In this document: positions 30,843 through 41,178 of the stretch, one piece after another
Layout of the letters: every line of letters begins with the position of its first letter
Position numbering within the stretch: position 1 is the first letter of the stretch
Origin: Pythium myriotylum
Taxonomy: Eukaryota; Oomycota; Peronosporomycetes; Pythiales; Pythiaceae
Assembly (NCBI GenBank): GCA_023091665.1
Contig: JALJCQ010000028.1
Coordinates: 434,001 to 498,000 of the forward strand
Length of the DNA: 64,000 bases
Direction of reading: 5' to 3'
Notes under the pieces: model-generated
What the model was told of the DNA's origin: nothing
What the model saw: the letters and a program-made list of their open reading frames with translations, nothing else
Databases searched by the model: none
Translations under genes and position numbers: made by a program

Positions 30843-31352
30843 TGGTGTCGCCCCGTCTCACGCAGCTCCATGGCGGTCGTGGGCGGTCGTGGCGCTCGCG
30901 GGCGCTTGTGGGGTCGGGAGAAGCGCACCCATCGAGCAGCTCCGCGGGCGGCGCGCGCGTCGCGCTGGCGTGCGCTGCATCCTCTTTGTCGAAAGCTGCG
31001 GTGAGGATCCATATAGACGATGCGTGTGCGTGTTGTACCTAGAAGTAGCTTCGTCAAGTGGCTGGGCTGTCGAGTCGCCGAGAGCCGCATCGGGACAAAG
31101 CCAAAATGGGAATCGAGATGGGAAACACGCCAGTCGACTGCGAGCTGCTCGCGTTTTGCACCGATTTGCAGCGATTGCTATCGCTGCCCAACGAGCGAGC
31201 GAGTCTCTCGAGCGCATTGCATGACGACGAGAGAGAGAGAGAGGATTGCTTGCTCATTTGTCGGCTCTATAGAAATCTTAGATCTTTTAGTAAGAAACCC
31301 CCTGACATGTATTCCCCGTTGGCGGGAAAATCTCTTCGAGGTCAAAATCGCC
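30284..31352. other. Intergenic divergent promoter region with a CT microsatellite
   Basis: 1.07 kb between two divergent genes. At least four CCAAT-type boxes lie within 150 bp at about 30444-30580 (CCAATCAG, ATTGGTGG, CCAATGAC, CCAATCAG), upstream of paralogue B. A CT tract is at 30803-30838. No gene recognised. Confidence 0.5.
30803..30838 (+). repeat. (CT)n microsatellite
   Basis: About 36 nt of CT dinucleotides. Confidence 0.93.
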
Positions 31353-32894
31353 ATGGTGCTGCCGTCGTCGGTCGTCGCCGAGCCCGTGGACGCGCTTCCA
31401 GACGCGCGGGGCGGGCAGGAAGACGAGGAGGAAGAAGAGCGCGTCGTCTACTACGATCTCGACGACTCGGCGCGTCGCGCGCGCGCGCTCGCGGCCGCCA
31501 GCGAGCGCCGAGCGAGCGACACGCGCGTGCGTCGCGAGCCGACGGCGCAGCGCATTCTCGAGCGCCCCAAGCCGCTCTTCGCGGCATTTGAGGGCGTCGA
31601 CGCGCCGCTGAGCGACGGCGACGACGACGACGAGGCCTGCAACCCGTTCGCGGCCTTGCTGCAGCCGCCGCCGGCCAAGAAACCGGCCAAGCACGTCGCC
31701 GTCGAGAGAGTGTCGTTGCCTTCTTCTCCTTCGCCGCCGCGACGCGTGTCCCCGCCACGTGCAGCGAGAGCTGCAGCGGCTGCCAAGCCCACGAGACCGC
31801 GGGTGACGCCGTCGCCGAAGCGGACGCCTCCAGCGGTCAACGCGACCAGATCGACGTTGCCGACTCGCGCGGCGCTGCCGACGCGGTCACTCGCGCCGAC
31901 GTTCGAGGCTGCAGACGCGCGACCGGATCGGTGGACGAGAACGAGCGCGGCGGCGACGAAGAGACGGCAGTCCACGTCCAGTGCGCTGCAGACCAGACAG
32001 CAGGGAGAAGCCAAGAGGTCGGGGGAACGTTGACTTGATTCAATGTTGTGGAGGATGTTTGAGCTGATGTGACGTACTCGCAGGCGAAAGTCGATGCCCG
32101 CGACGTTCTCGTCGCTCGACAGCGCGCCATCTCGTGCTGGCCGCCGACTCTCGGACGTGCTCAGCAAGGCGACGTTGTTGTCGCAGGAGAAAGCACCCGA
32201 GAGTACGTCGAAGACATCGAGCGCGGACCACGTGCGTTCGTGTGTGATATCAGTAACGGTGTTTGGGTGCTGACCGCTTGTACTGCTGAAGAGCTTCGAG
32301 TCTTCGGAACCTGCTCACATGGCCGACGACGGCATCGCCGATACTGTCCACGAGATGCGGGAGGAGCAGTTCCAGACGCAATTCTTTTCGCCGTCAAAAT
32401 TGCGAAGCGCGTCGACTGCTCAGCGCCGCTCTCGCCCCGACGCGGTGTTGGCCAAGATTCGTGGAAGCCTTGGAGATGCTGTTCGGAAAGCTATCAGGAG
32501 AACAAATCGCGATCTCACTCTGCTAAGGTCGCAGGGACAAACACTGCTGGCGCGGGCTGACGAAGATAGTGCCAGTGAGGTGCACCAGCGAGAGTTCGTG
32601 ATCGTGCGCCTTGAGAGGCTAGTGGCTCACCCTCAGCTTCTCACGTACGATGGTGTTGTCGACGACGTGTCCATGGAATCCAGTGACCATGAGTCAAAGC
32701 CATCACCCGGGTTGAAGCTCACTGTAGTCTTCACCAGCACTGACGCGGGTCAACAATTGACCCGTGGGAGCCGTGTCAAGATCTTCACCCCTTTTAAGCT
32801 GGTGGACGAATGCTTCGTGCCTGGTGCTCGGCGTAAGAGGAGAAAATTCCTTATCGGTACAAGCCTTTTCGAGATTGCATCGACTGAACCCTGA
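31353..32894 (+). CDS. Three-exon, mostly disordered nuclear-type protein
   Basis: Proposed exons are 31353-32017, 32084-32252 and 32301-32894, giving 475 aa. Intron 1 (66 nt, GTCGGG...CTCGCAG) and intron 2 (48 nt, GTAACG...; a 32291 acceptor is the alternative) are each multiples of three and keep one frame. The joined text is coherent across both junctions. The N-terminal 220 residues are acidic, then Pro/Arg/Ala-rich and probably disordered, with many SP/TP sites. The C-terminal 190 residues look folded (FVIVRLERLVAHPQLL, GSRVKIFTPFKLVDE, FLIGTSLFEIAS), with an OB-fold feel, but no family was recognised. A nuclear or DNA-related role is a guess. It ends 4 bp before the convergent neighbour. 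Confidence 0.7.
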
Positions 32895-32898
32895 CGAA

Positions 32899-34689
32899 TT
32901 AGGCAAGACCAGGTGTAGGCGATGGTGCTGGCTGTTGGCGTCGTTGATGCTGGTACTCAGCATTTCTGGCCTCTATCTTACCGAAGCGAAAGGGTGGTTT
33001 CTCGCGATGCGCCATGGCTAATTGGACGTGATACTTGTGATCATGGTCTCGATCGGCCATCATAGGACGGTGCTTGCTTTTCAAATTTGATATCAGTATG
33101 GATTGGTCTACGCGATGAAGGCTGGAATGTTGCCGAAGAGATTGGTGGGAGGTAGCGCGATACACTTTGAAGCCTTCTGTGCCAAGGTGGTGAAGATCGC
33201 GACGCAGCAGAGCAAGTCGGTGAGCTTCTTGGCTTGGATACTTGCTTCCTTGGAGAGATATACCTGGAATCCGACGTGAACTTGGCACTGACGGCTCCGG
33301 AACTCGCTGTGACCCGTACACAGCCGGTTTGAAGCACTGCAGCACTCGAAGCTGTTGCATCGTACTGAGATTGCACTCGTCGACTCCACCACGACGATGG
33401 TGCTTCCCAGTACGCCTGATGCGGCGATCTATGAGGTCCTTAGCCCGACGTTCAGCTTCACGGCGGAAGACACGGCGCAAGAATCGGACAATAATGGCGG
33501 CAGCATGGCGCTGTGTCTCTTCTGCTGCCTTTGAGATAAACACGTGGGCATTCATCACAGACATGCGCTTGCTCGTGCGACTCATTGTGTCATCTCCGTT
33601 GTTTCCTGCGCAATATAGGACCTCGCCAACACTAGCTTCGCCCTGAGAATCACATTGAGCGTCCACTTCGTTTCGTTCATCCAAGTCGTGCTGATGACGA
33701 AGCTCCGACTCAATTTCAGCTTCTAGCTCTGCTTGCTGTCTCTTCAGCTCGCGTTCGCGGTTCTGGTCTGTTGCTACGTCGATGAGGAACCACAAATTGT
33801 CCCACCTCTTCTGCTTTGCAGCTTTTGCCACGGATAGGCTGGTATCATGCTGTGACGAAACATCGTTATGCTGGAGCCACACATGGTTGAACACGACTGT
33901 TTGAGAAGTCCCTGGCTGTCGTGAAAGATCGTCTGAGTCTATAGTGCTCAGGGGAGTTGATTCTGCTTTTGACTCTTCAATTTGTGTGACCGGATCCTGG
34001 TCGTCGATTTCTAACGTTTCAGGCCCACCAGAAGAAATGGGTGCGTACTTCTTCTTGACGACTCGCTCAATCTCGTAATGCATCGTCAAATTGCGGTGAC
34101 TCAGCTGGACCAACATGCCATTCTCCAGTGCTTTTCCTCCTCTCTTCTCTCGCTTGGATTGGAACGACCATACCGTCGACTGCCAGCCTCTCAAGGTTGG
34201 TATCATGCGATGAGTGTTTGCATCCTTCGAATGTTCCTGATGATGTCGGAATACCGCCTCGCGAAGAGATTTCGGTGGCTCGTGCATGTTTTTGGCGTCC
34301 GCGTAGAGAAGTTCATGGTGCATCGTAATCGTGGCTGCTCCAAAGAGAATGAACAACTGCTCGCCGATGGATACCACCTTTTTGCTGCCTGGAGCTTCGA
34401 GCGGATTCTGGGGGAATAAGGCGAAAACTGTTGACGGATCTCGTCGATGCGACTTGGGCAACTTGATCAGGCATCCGTCGCTGTCGACCGCGAGATACCC
34501 GCCGTCGATGGCTTGCAGCTGGATCTGCCGACCATATCGAATTGCGTCTTCGTTAGCGTTGTCTTGATTGGTGTACTGCCTCCTTGTTAGGGGCTTCGCG
34601 AGTTCGTTGTTCCAACTGTGGCAGCGTGTTATCGGGGTTGATGGTTTCGAATTCTCTTTCGTAGTCGACAGCCTCCCAGCAGAAGGCAA
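32899..34689 (-). CDS. Conserved-looking protein with beta-trefoil-like N-terminus and IQ-like motif
   Basis: 596 aa, starting MPSAGRLSTTKENSKPSTP. Residues about 50-215 look like repeated beta-strand blades of trefoil type (GRQIQLQAIDGGYLAVDSDG; MLVQLSHRNLTMHYEIERV). Residues about 290-345 are a charged coiled-coil (RERELKRQQAELEAEIESEL). Residues about 400-425 hold an IQ-like calmodulin-binding helix (AAAIIVRFLRRVFRREAER). The C-terminus is basic with many His/Arg. No enzymatic motif. It could be a cytoskeletal or ciliary scaffold, but that is only an inference from the architecture. Tail-to-tail with the previous gene at 4 bp, so the transcripts must overlap. Confidence 0.75.
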   Translation of the reverse strand: MPSAGRLSTTKENSKPSTPITRCHSWNNELAKPLTRRQYTNQDNANEDAIRYGRQIQLQAIDGGYLAVDSDGCLIKLPKSHRRDPSTVFALFPQNPLEAPGSKKVVSIGEQLFILFGAATITMHHELLYADAKNMHEPPKSLREAVFRHHQEHSKDANTHRMIPTLRGWQSTVWSFQSKREKRGGKALENGMLVQLSHRNLTMHYEIERVVKKKYAPISSGGPETLEIDDQDPVTQIEESKAESTPLSTIDSDDLSRQPGTSQTVVFNHVWLQHNDVSSQHDTSLSVAKAAKQKRWDNLWFLIDVATDQNRERELKRQQAELEAEIESELRHQHDLDERNEVDAQCDSQGEASVGEVLYCAGNNGDDTMSRTSKRMSVMNAHVFISKAAEETQRHAAAIIVRFLRRVFRREAERRAKDLIDRRIRRTGKHHRRGGVDECNLSTMQQLRVLQCFKPAVYGSQRVPEPSVPSSRRIPGISLQGSKYPSQEAHRLALLRRDLHHLGTEGFKVYRATSHQSLRQHSSLHRVDQSILISNLKSKHRPMMADRDHDHKYHVQLAMAHREKPPFRFGKIEARNAEYQHQRRQQPAPSPTPGLA

Positions 34690-35152
34690 TTCTGTTTGCC
34701 ACGGATTTCTCGTCTACATCACTACGATCAGTTCGCTCACACGACACCCTTTGCAATAACCTCGCACCTGAAGGGCCGCGTCCAGAGACTGACCATAACG
34801 AACCTTTCGAAGCAGCGATGATGAGAGATGCCTAAATCACGAACCTCTCAGTGAATTAGTGGAAGGCAAGATGTATATGTGTGAAGCCTACACGTAGTCG
34901 AAGATTGAAGTTTTGAGTTCTCTGTTTCGTGCAACGAGGTACTTCTTCTTGACTGGATGATGCGCTTCTCCACTGTTGTTCTCGAGGGCGAACTGAACCA
35001 CCATCTGTCTAGTTTTCACATTGGCCGGATCGGCACGTCCATGCGAGCTTGCATACAACAGGTACTCTTCTCACCTGCCGAGAATGATCTAAAATTGACA
35101 AGTCTGCAACTCGACCTAATACTTCATATCCGATGAGTAGTGCTATTTGTGG
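34690..35152. other. Intergenic, nothing recognised
   Basis: 460 bp holding the 5' region of the gene ending at 34689 and the 3' region of ORC4. A short out-of-frame minus-strand reading (34553-34756) overlaps its left edge and could be a 5' exon, but no clean splice pair was found. Confidence 0.45.
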
Positions 35153-36766
35153 TTAGCTTCCATTTATCATCCACTCCGTCATGGCAGTGGAGCACCGGAT
35201 ACTTCCATTTCTGATCATACTTCGCAGTGTCTTCGGCTCGAAGTTGAGATGGACTGCTCGGTATTCTGGCTGGAGAAAGTTGGCTGGCGCATGTTTCACG
35301 CGCGATATCCTGAACGGATCGCCAGCGTCGGCCACGAGTTGCAGTTCGATGAGGATTTCAAGTTCTTGCTGGGCTTCAGTGCGTGTTGGTAACGACTTCA
35401 GCAAGTCGTGCTTGCGCAAGAAATCCTGCCACTTGCGATAAACCATTTCAAGAGTGAAGAATGTGTGACCGTCGTGCTCAAGATGGCTCATGCCGATTAA
35501 CAGTGCAATGCCCTTGTCGCTGATACCGCGCAGCGTTGCGAGTTGGTAGTCCGGTTCCAGCAGATGCAGCGCGCGCTGGAAATGGTATGGGCTCAAAAAC
35601 GGCCGTTCAGGAGTGAGGTAGCTCGCGGCAGACACGGCAAGCCGCACGAAGTAGGCGGGGCTCGTGCTGCGATCCCACAAGCCTTCGAACACCGTCTGGA
35701 AGTTGGCAAACTCGTCGTTCTGGGAGAAAAGGTCATTCACGCGTTGGTCAAACTCCGATACAAAGGCCTCGGGCGGCCTGTCGTGCTCCCGAACTCCGAG
35801 ACGGTCCCAATCGATCGTGCTGATCGTGAAGGCGTCTCGAATCATTGTCTTGATGGTGTCGAAACTGCGAACAGGGACGACGATCTGAAGCTTCGAGAAT
35901 CTGTGCCAACACATTGTTTTCAGCACACCGGGTGAATCAATAGCCCAGGAAAAAATTGTAACTCACCGTGATCGGACCCTCTTTTCCAACGAATCCATGA
36001 TACAGAAATCCTCGGTCACGCCGAGCACACCCATCTGCACGTCTTTGAACTGGAGCCAATCGAGCAAGTTGTACAGCAGCAGCTGTTTGGCCGTAGACTT
36101 TTGCGCAAAATGCTCCAGCCCGTCGAGAATCACGAGAACGGGCTCGTTGGCCTCGGCTTTGGCCGTGAGCAACGAGCGCAGATACGAATACATCGTGCTG
36201 TACGAGAGGACCGGGTGCTTGATCGACTTGTCCCGTGACAGCTGTGCCAGAATCTCTTTAAAAGCCTCAATCTCGTTCTGGATGATAGTACCGTTCAGGT
36301 ACACGTGTGTGAATGCGCCGTATCGTTCGCGTAGTGTGCGCATGGCGCTCGCGACGATCTGCTTCTGGCCAAAGCCGCGACTGCCAATGAGCAGCCCCGA
36401 CTGGTTCTGGCCCGACTCGACGGTGCGTTCAAAGAGCGAGACCAGCATCTCGACGCACTCGCTGTCGGCCATGAACGCGTAGTTGTTGAGCATGTCGTTC
36501 TGCAGGCGCTCCCGCAGCGCGCGGCGCACAGCGCTCAGCCGCGCCTGCGAGACGCGCTGCGCGTCGGCCTCGTTCTCGTCGGCTCGGTCGGCTTCCTGCT
36601 TCGCTTCTGCGCGGTCGCTCTCCTGCTTCGCCTCGCCATCAGTCGCACGCGCCAAATGGTCGTGCGAGCGGCCGTTCGCGCCGTCAGAGCGCGCGCGCGA
36701 GCCGTTCGCCGCCGTGCTCTGCCCATTCCCCATGAGGAACTCCCGCGCCCGAAAGTCGACCGACAT
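35153..36766 (-). CDS. ORC4: Origin recognition complex subunit 4
   Basis: Two exons, 35967-36766 and 35153-35900, joined across a 66-nt intron (GTGAGT...GGCACAG) to give 515 aa. The junction lies inside the conserved LEKRVRSRFSKLQI segment, which matches ORC4 of animals and plants (LEKRVKSRF...). It is an AAA+ subunit of the six-protein complex that marks replication origins in the nucleus. Residues about 1-95 are charged and probably disordered (MGNGQSTAANGSRARSDG; KQESDRAEAKQEADRADE). The ATPase domain follows, then a winged-helix C-terminus (QQELEILIELQLV). The Walker A region reads GSRGFGQKQ instead of GxxGxGKT, and Walker B reads VILDGLEHF instead of ILDE, so ATP binding or hydrolysis may be lost. 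Confidence 0.92.
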
Positions 36767-37382
36767 TCACTCCCGAATTTGCGTTACGAACTCTACTATA
36801 TAATAGAATAGTACAGTGATGGGCATAGATGTTTTAATATGTCGGTGAAGGTGCAGTGCAACATCCCATACCGGTTTAATGTACCGGTTTCTGTGTCTGT
36901 GTCGCCTGGCTGCTGCGTGGTGAGGCTGAACATTCGTGCAACCAGCTGTCCCCATAGGCTTGTGCCTGTTGAGTGGTGTCGTCGAAGAGGTCCGGTCGTC
37001 GACCGGGCCCAAAAGGTACGCTCATCCCCCTCGACTCTCCATCCTGCATGACTTATCGATTATAGAAGGTATTTTGATAATAGAGGTCAATGTCAACTCA
37101 ATACGCGAAGAGCTCTGATCGATTTGACACGACTATCGATTCTCGACGTGCGCGTGGGTGCCATCTTGCGCCCTCCCCTCTCTCGGTTCACATGGTGGGC
37201 AGAGAGGGCGACGGTCGGCGGACGACGCCCCTTCCTTTCTTGGTGTTGAAGAACGACGTCGTCACTCGAAGAAGAAGCGGCGGCGGCTACACACGAAAAA
37301 ACAGCTCCCGACCAAGTCGCGGCTCGACGACAAGTCGCGCGCTCGCGAGAGATCCCATAGCCAGTAAGCGACCCGCGCGAAA
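36767..37382. promoter_or_regulatory. Divergent promoter region, ORC4 / membrane protein
   Basis: 616 bp between two divergent start codons. AT-rich near 36790-36840 (TACTATATAATAGAATAGTA). No RNA gene or repeat seen. Confidence 0.45.
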
Positions 37383-38159
37383 ATGGAGACGACGACAATG
37401 ACCACGACGATGACAAGCTGCGCGAGCGAGACCCGGCGCCTCTGCGCGCGCGAGGCCGATCTCGTCGCGCTGCTCGAGAGCGCGAGCGTGCGCGACGAGT
37501 CGGCGCTGCGCCAGCGCCGCCAGCGCGTGCGCGACTGCCTCGTGGGCCACGCCGACGAGCTCTCGCCCGAGTGCGTCGCGGCGCTCGTGGGCAACGTCGC
37601 GACGCAAGCGAGCGTGTTGCCAACGCACGACGACGCCAACGAAGCGCAAGTCGACCAACCGGCGCCAGTGAGCGATTCGCAGCCAGAGCCCCAAGAGGAT
37701 CAGACCACTACTACCACTACCACTACCACTGACCAAGCCACGATGAAGCCCGTGGTCCAAGTCTTCCACGAGACCCCGGCGCCCGTCGACGTCGTGCAGC
37801 AACAGCCGCCGCAGTATGTGCAATCGGACGGAGACGGCGCGGTCGAAGTGCGCATCTTCCTGATCAACCACCCGGGCCATGCGGCCGCGGCGGCGGCACC
37901 GCCCCCGCCGCAGTACATTCGGATCGGCGGCGACTCAAACCAGCACGTGGACGGCGACGTGGCACCCACGAGCGAGACTACGTCGGGCATGGTCATCTCG
38001 CCGTGGCTCTGGGTGGCCATTCTGCCGTTCATGTGCATCGGCATCTACGTCTCGGCCGTGCAGACATTGGCGTTCGTACGGCGACGAAGGGACTTCATCT
38101 ACCGCGTCGGCAACACCCAGTACATGCCCATTCCGACGTCGCTCAACCCGACCAAGTAA
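37383..38159 (+). CDS. Single-pass, tail-anchored-type membrane protein
   Basis: 258 aa, starting METTTMTTTMTSCASE. The N-terminal third is helical and charged (READLVALLESASVRDESAL). The middle is disordered, with nine threonines in a row and Pro/Gln-rich stretches. One hydrophobic segment lies at about 203-232 (WLWVAILPFMCIGIYVSAVQ), followed by a short basic tail with a YRVGNTQYMPIP motif. With no signal peptide and the only membrane segment near the C-terminus, it would sit with its N-terminus in the cytosol. No family was recognised. Codon use is strongly GC-biased. Confidence 0.75.
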   Translation: METTTMTTTMTSCASETRRLCAREADLVALLESASVRDESALRQRRQRVRDCLVGHADELSPECVAALVGNVATQASVLPTHDDANEAQVDQPAPVSDSQPEPQEDQTTTTTTTTTDQATMKPVVQVFHETPAPVDVVQQQPPQYVQSDGDGAVEVRIFLINHPGHAAAAAAPPPPQYIRIGGDSNQHVDGDVAPTSETTSGMVISPWLWVAILPFMCIGIYVSAVQTLAFVRRRRDFIYRVGNTQYMPIPTSLNPTK

Positions 38160-38643
38160 AGGTCGGGCCGCTGCTTTTGCGTCATCCCTTCTCCTCCTCC
38201 CTGTACATTTTCCCCCGCGCGCGCGCGCAGCCACACACTCGAGGGATCTGCTCCCCGCCCCTCCTACTCTATGTATGTAGAACCAATCACTAACTATCGA
38301 ATTGCAAGAAGAGCCTGTGAATCCAATGGGGGGGGGGGGAAGCTGTCCCCGTCTCCCGCTTGAAGATCCCTTGCTCATCCATCTCGGCATTCTGATCTGC
38401 ATCACCTCGGCGTCGGTTCACGGGAGAAGTGACGTCACATCGTGAAATGGTGTGGTACCACATCAACGTTTGACGTGATGTCGACCACACTAATTTGAAG
38501 AGTCGCAACATGATGTGAAGCACACTAAAAAAGAGATGGAAATGTTGTGTCGTCCACGTTACTTTCGGCCTGAGCTCGCAACGTGGCACTGCTGAAGAGG
38601 TCCAAACGGGGGGGGGGGCGAGAGATCCGAAGCGACGGCGACC
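38160..38643. other. Intergenic region upstream of SEC23
   Basis: 484 bp with two homopolymer G runs (about 38329-38338 and 38609-38618), the second 25 bp before the SEC23 start. No gene seen. Confidence 0.5.
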
Positions 38644-41178
38644 ATGATGCACGGCGGCGGCTACGACCAGGGCCAGTACGGCCAGCAGCAGCAAGGGTAC
38701 GGCCAGCAGCAGCAGGGCTACGGCCAGCAGCAGGGCTACGGCCAGCCGCAAGGAGGCTACGACCAGTACGGCCAGCAGCAGCAAGGCGGCTATGACCAGT
38801 ACGGCCAGCAAGGCGGCTACGACCAGCAGCAGGCGTACGCGCAGGCGCCCGGGCAGCAGCCGCAGGAGTGGGACTTCCACGGGCTCGAGGCCCGCGACGG
38901 CGTGCGCTTCTCGTGGAACTCGTGGCCGTGCACCAAGCTCGAGCAGACGCGCTGCGTGATCCCGGTCGGCGCGCTCTACACGCCGCTCAAGCCCATCGAC
39001 GGCATCCCGCCGGCCGTCGAGTACGACCCGATCCACTGTAAGACGTGCTCGGCCGTGCTGAACCCGTACTGCCAGGTGGACTTTATGTCCAAGCTCTGGG
39101 TCTGCCCGTTCTGCGTGACGCGCAACCACTTCCCGCCGCACTATGCCGAGAACATCACGCAGGAGAACCTGCCGGCCGAGCTCATCCCGCAGTTCACGAC
39201 GCTCGAGTACGAGCTCCAGAACCGCCAGGCCGGACCGCCGGTCTTTGTGTTTGTGATCGACACGTGTGTGCCGGAGGACGAGCTCGAGGAACTCAAGGAC
39301 TCGATCCAGCAGACGCTCAACCAGCTCCCACCGGATGCGCTCATCGGTCTCGTCACGTACGGCACCATGGTCCATGTGCACGAGCTCGGCTTCCCGGAGA
39401 TCCCCAAGTCGCACGTGTTCCGCGGCAACAAGGACTTCACGGCGCAGCAGGTGCACGACATGCTCGGTCTCTCGTCGCTCAACCGCTCGCGCGCGCCCAT
39501 GAACCAGCACCAGCAGGCGCACCAGCAGCAGCAGCAGACCAACAACGCCGCTCGCTTCTTGCTGCCCGTGCTCGAGTGCGGCTTCAACTTGGAGTCGATC
39601 CTGGAGGACCTGCAGAAGGATCCGTGGCCGGTTGCGGCTGACCAGCGTCCACAGCGTTGCACGGGTGTCGCGCTCTCGGTCTCGGTGGGCTTGCTTGAGG
39701 CCACGTACCGTGGGCAAGGCGCACGAATCATGCTCTTCGTCGGCGGCCCGCCGACCGTTGGCCCCGGTGCGATCGTCGGCCGTGACCGCAAGGAAGACAT
39801 TCGTTCGCACACGGATCTCGCCAAGGACAACGCACCGCTCACCAAGAAGGCTGTGGCCCACTACCAGGAGATCGCCAACCGCTGCGTGGCGAACAACCAC
39901 GTCGTCGACATCTTTGCCTGCTCGCTCGATCAGAGTGGTGTCATGGAAATGAAGTCTTGCGTTCAGCGCACGGGCGGTGTGATCGTGCTGGCCGATTCGT
40001 TTGGTCAGTCCGTCTTCCGCGAGTCGTTCCGTCGTATGTTCAGCAAGTTCTCGGAGGAGGCTGCTGAGTGCGACAAGGACCACTTGACCATGGGCTTTGC
40101 GGCCTCGCTCGAAGTACTCACCAGCCGTGAGTTCAAGGTCGCCGGCGCCATTGGTCCGTGCGCGCCGCTCAAGCGCCAGGGCCAGTCGAACAAGAACGTG
40201 TCGGAGGTCGAGATCGGCGTGGGCGGCACCAACACGTGGTCCATGGGTGGTATCGACCCGAACACGACGATCGCCGTGTATTTTGACATTTCGAACCAGG
40301 CCGCTCTCGCGCCGGGTAAGGCGCGTTACATCCAGTTTATCACGCGCTACCAGCACGCGAGTGGCCGTTACCGCACACGCGTGACGACGGTCTGCGGACC
40401 GTGGACTGTGGACCCGAACGACACGGCGTCGCTCGGCCGAGGCTTCGACCAGGAGGCTGCGGCCGTGCTGCTCGCGCGTATCGCTGTGCACCGATCCGAG
40501 TCGGGTGAGGAGCAGATGGACATTATGCGCTGGATTGACCGCTCGCTGATCCGCCTCGCAGCGCGCTTCGCTGACTACCGCAAGGACGACCCGTCGAGCT
40601 TCCGTCTCTCGCCCGAGTTTGCTATCTTCCCGCAGTTCATGTTCCACCTGCGCCGCTCGCAGTTCCTGACAGTCTTCGGTTACTCGCCCGATGAGTCGTC
40701 GTACTACCGCCACTGCTTGCTGCGCGAGAGCGCGACCAACTCGCTCGTGATGATCCAGCCGTCGCTGCTTTCGTACTCGTTCAACGGACCGCCCGTGCCG
40801 GCGCTGCTCGACGCCACGAGCGTGCGCTCGGACACGATCCTGCTGCTCGACTCGTTCTTCTACGTCGTGGTCTTCCACGGCGACACGATCGCCGCGTGGC
40901 GCGATCAGAAGTTCCACGAGGACCCGGCTCACATCAACTTCAAGAACCTGCTCGAGGCCCCGCAGGCCGACGCGCAGCTCATCATGGACTCGCGCTTCCC
41001 CGTGCCGCGCTACGTCGTCTGCGACCAGCACAAGAGCCAGTCGCGTTTCCTGATGGCCAAGCTGAACCCCTCGGTCACGCACAACTCGATGGACGGCCAG
41101 GGCGAGGTCATCTTCACGGACGACGTCAGTCTCAAGGTCTTCATGGAGCACCTCATGAACCTCGCGGTCAAGTCGTAG
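38644..41178 (+). CDS. SEC23: COPII coat subunit SEC23 with Q/G/Y-rich N-terminus
   Basis: 844 aa. SEC23 pairs with SEC24 in the inner COPII coat at ER exit sites and is the GTPase-activating protein for SAR1. Conserved parts in order: [20 protein letters not shown]; zinc finger CKTC...CPFC (about residues 129-155); trunk ([20 protein letters not shown]); beta-sandwich; helical domain; gelsolin-like end ([20 protein letters not shown]). The segment [13 protein letters not shown] matches the region holding the GAP arginine of known SEC23 proteins. Unusually, the first 77 residues are a low-complexity run of GYGQQQ and GGYDQYGQQ units absent from yeast and human SEC23. The ATG at 38644 is followed directly by a second Met codon. 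Highly biased codons suggest strong expression. Confidence 0.95.
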   Translation: MMHGGGYDQGQYGQQQQGYGQQQQGYGQQQGYGQPQGGYDQYGQQQQGGYDQYGQQGGYDQQQAYAQAPGQQPQEWDFHGLEARDGVRFSWNSWPCTKLEQTRCVIPVGALYTPLKPIDGIPPAVEYDPIHCKTCSAVLNPYCQVDFMSKLWVCPFCVTRNHFPPHYAENITQENLPAELIPQFTTLEYELQNRQAGPPVFVFVIDTCVPEDELEELKDSIQQTLNQLPPDALIGLVTYGTMVHVHELGFPEIPKSHVFRGNKDFTAQQVHDMLGLSSLNRSRAPMNQHQQAHQQQQQTNNAARFLLPVLECGFNLESILEDLQKDPWPVAADQRPQRCTGVALSVSVGLLEATYRGQGARIMLFVGGPPTVGPGAIVGRDRKEDIRSHTDLAKDNAPLTKKAVAHYQEIANRCVANNHVVDIFACSLDQSGVMEMKSCVQRTGGVIVLADSFGQSVFRESFRRMFSKFSEEAAECDKDHLTMGFAASLEVLTSREFKVAGAIGPCAPLKRQGQSNKNVSEVEIGVGGTNTWSMGGIDPNTTIAVYFDISNQAALAPGKARYIQFITRYQHASGRYRTRVTTVCGPWTVDPNDTASLGRGFDQEAAAVLLARIAVHRSESGEEQMDIMRWIDRSLIRLAARFADYRKDDPSSFRLSPEFAIFPQFMFHLRRSQFLTVFGYSPDESSYYRHCLLRESATNSLVMIQPSLLSYSFNGPPVPALLDATSVRSDTILLLDSFFYVVVFHGDTIAAWRDQKFHEDPAHINFKNLLEAPQADAQLIMDSRFPVPRYVVCDQHKSQSRFLMAKLNPSVTHNSMDGQGEVIFTDDVSLKVFMEHLMNLAVKS

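Noticed and set aside
38290..41151. 953-codon open frame antisense to SEC23
   Set aside because: It mirrors the SEC23 frame, has no domain, and is rich in Arg/Val/Glu/His as expected from reading GC-biased codons backwards.
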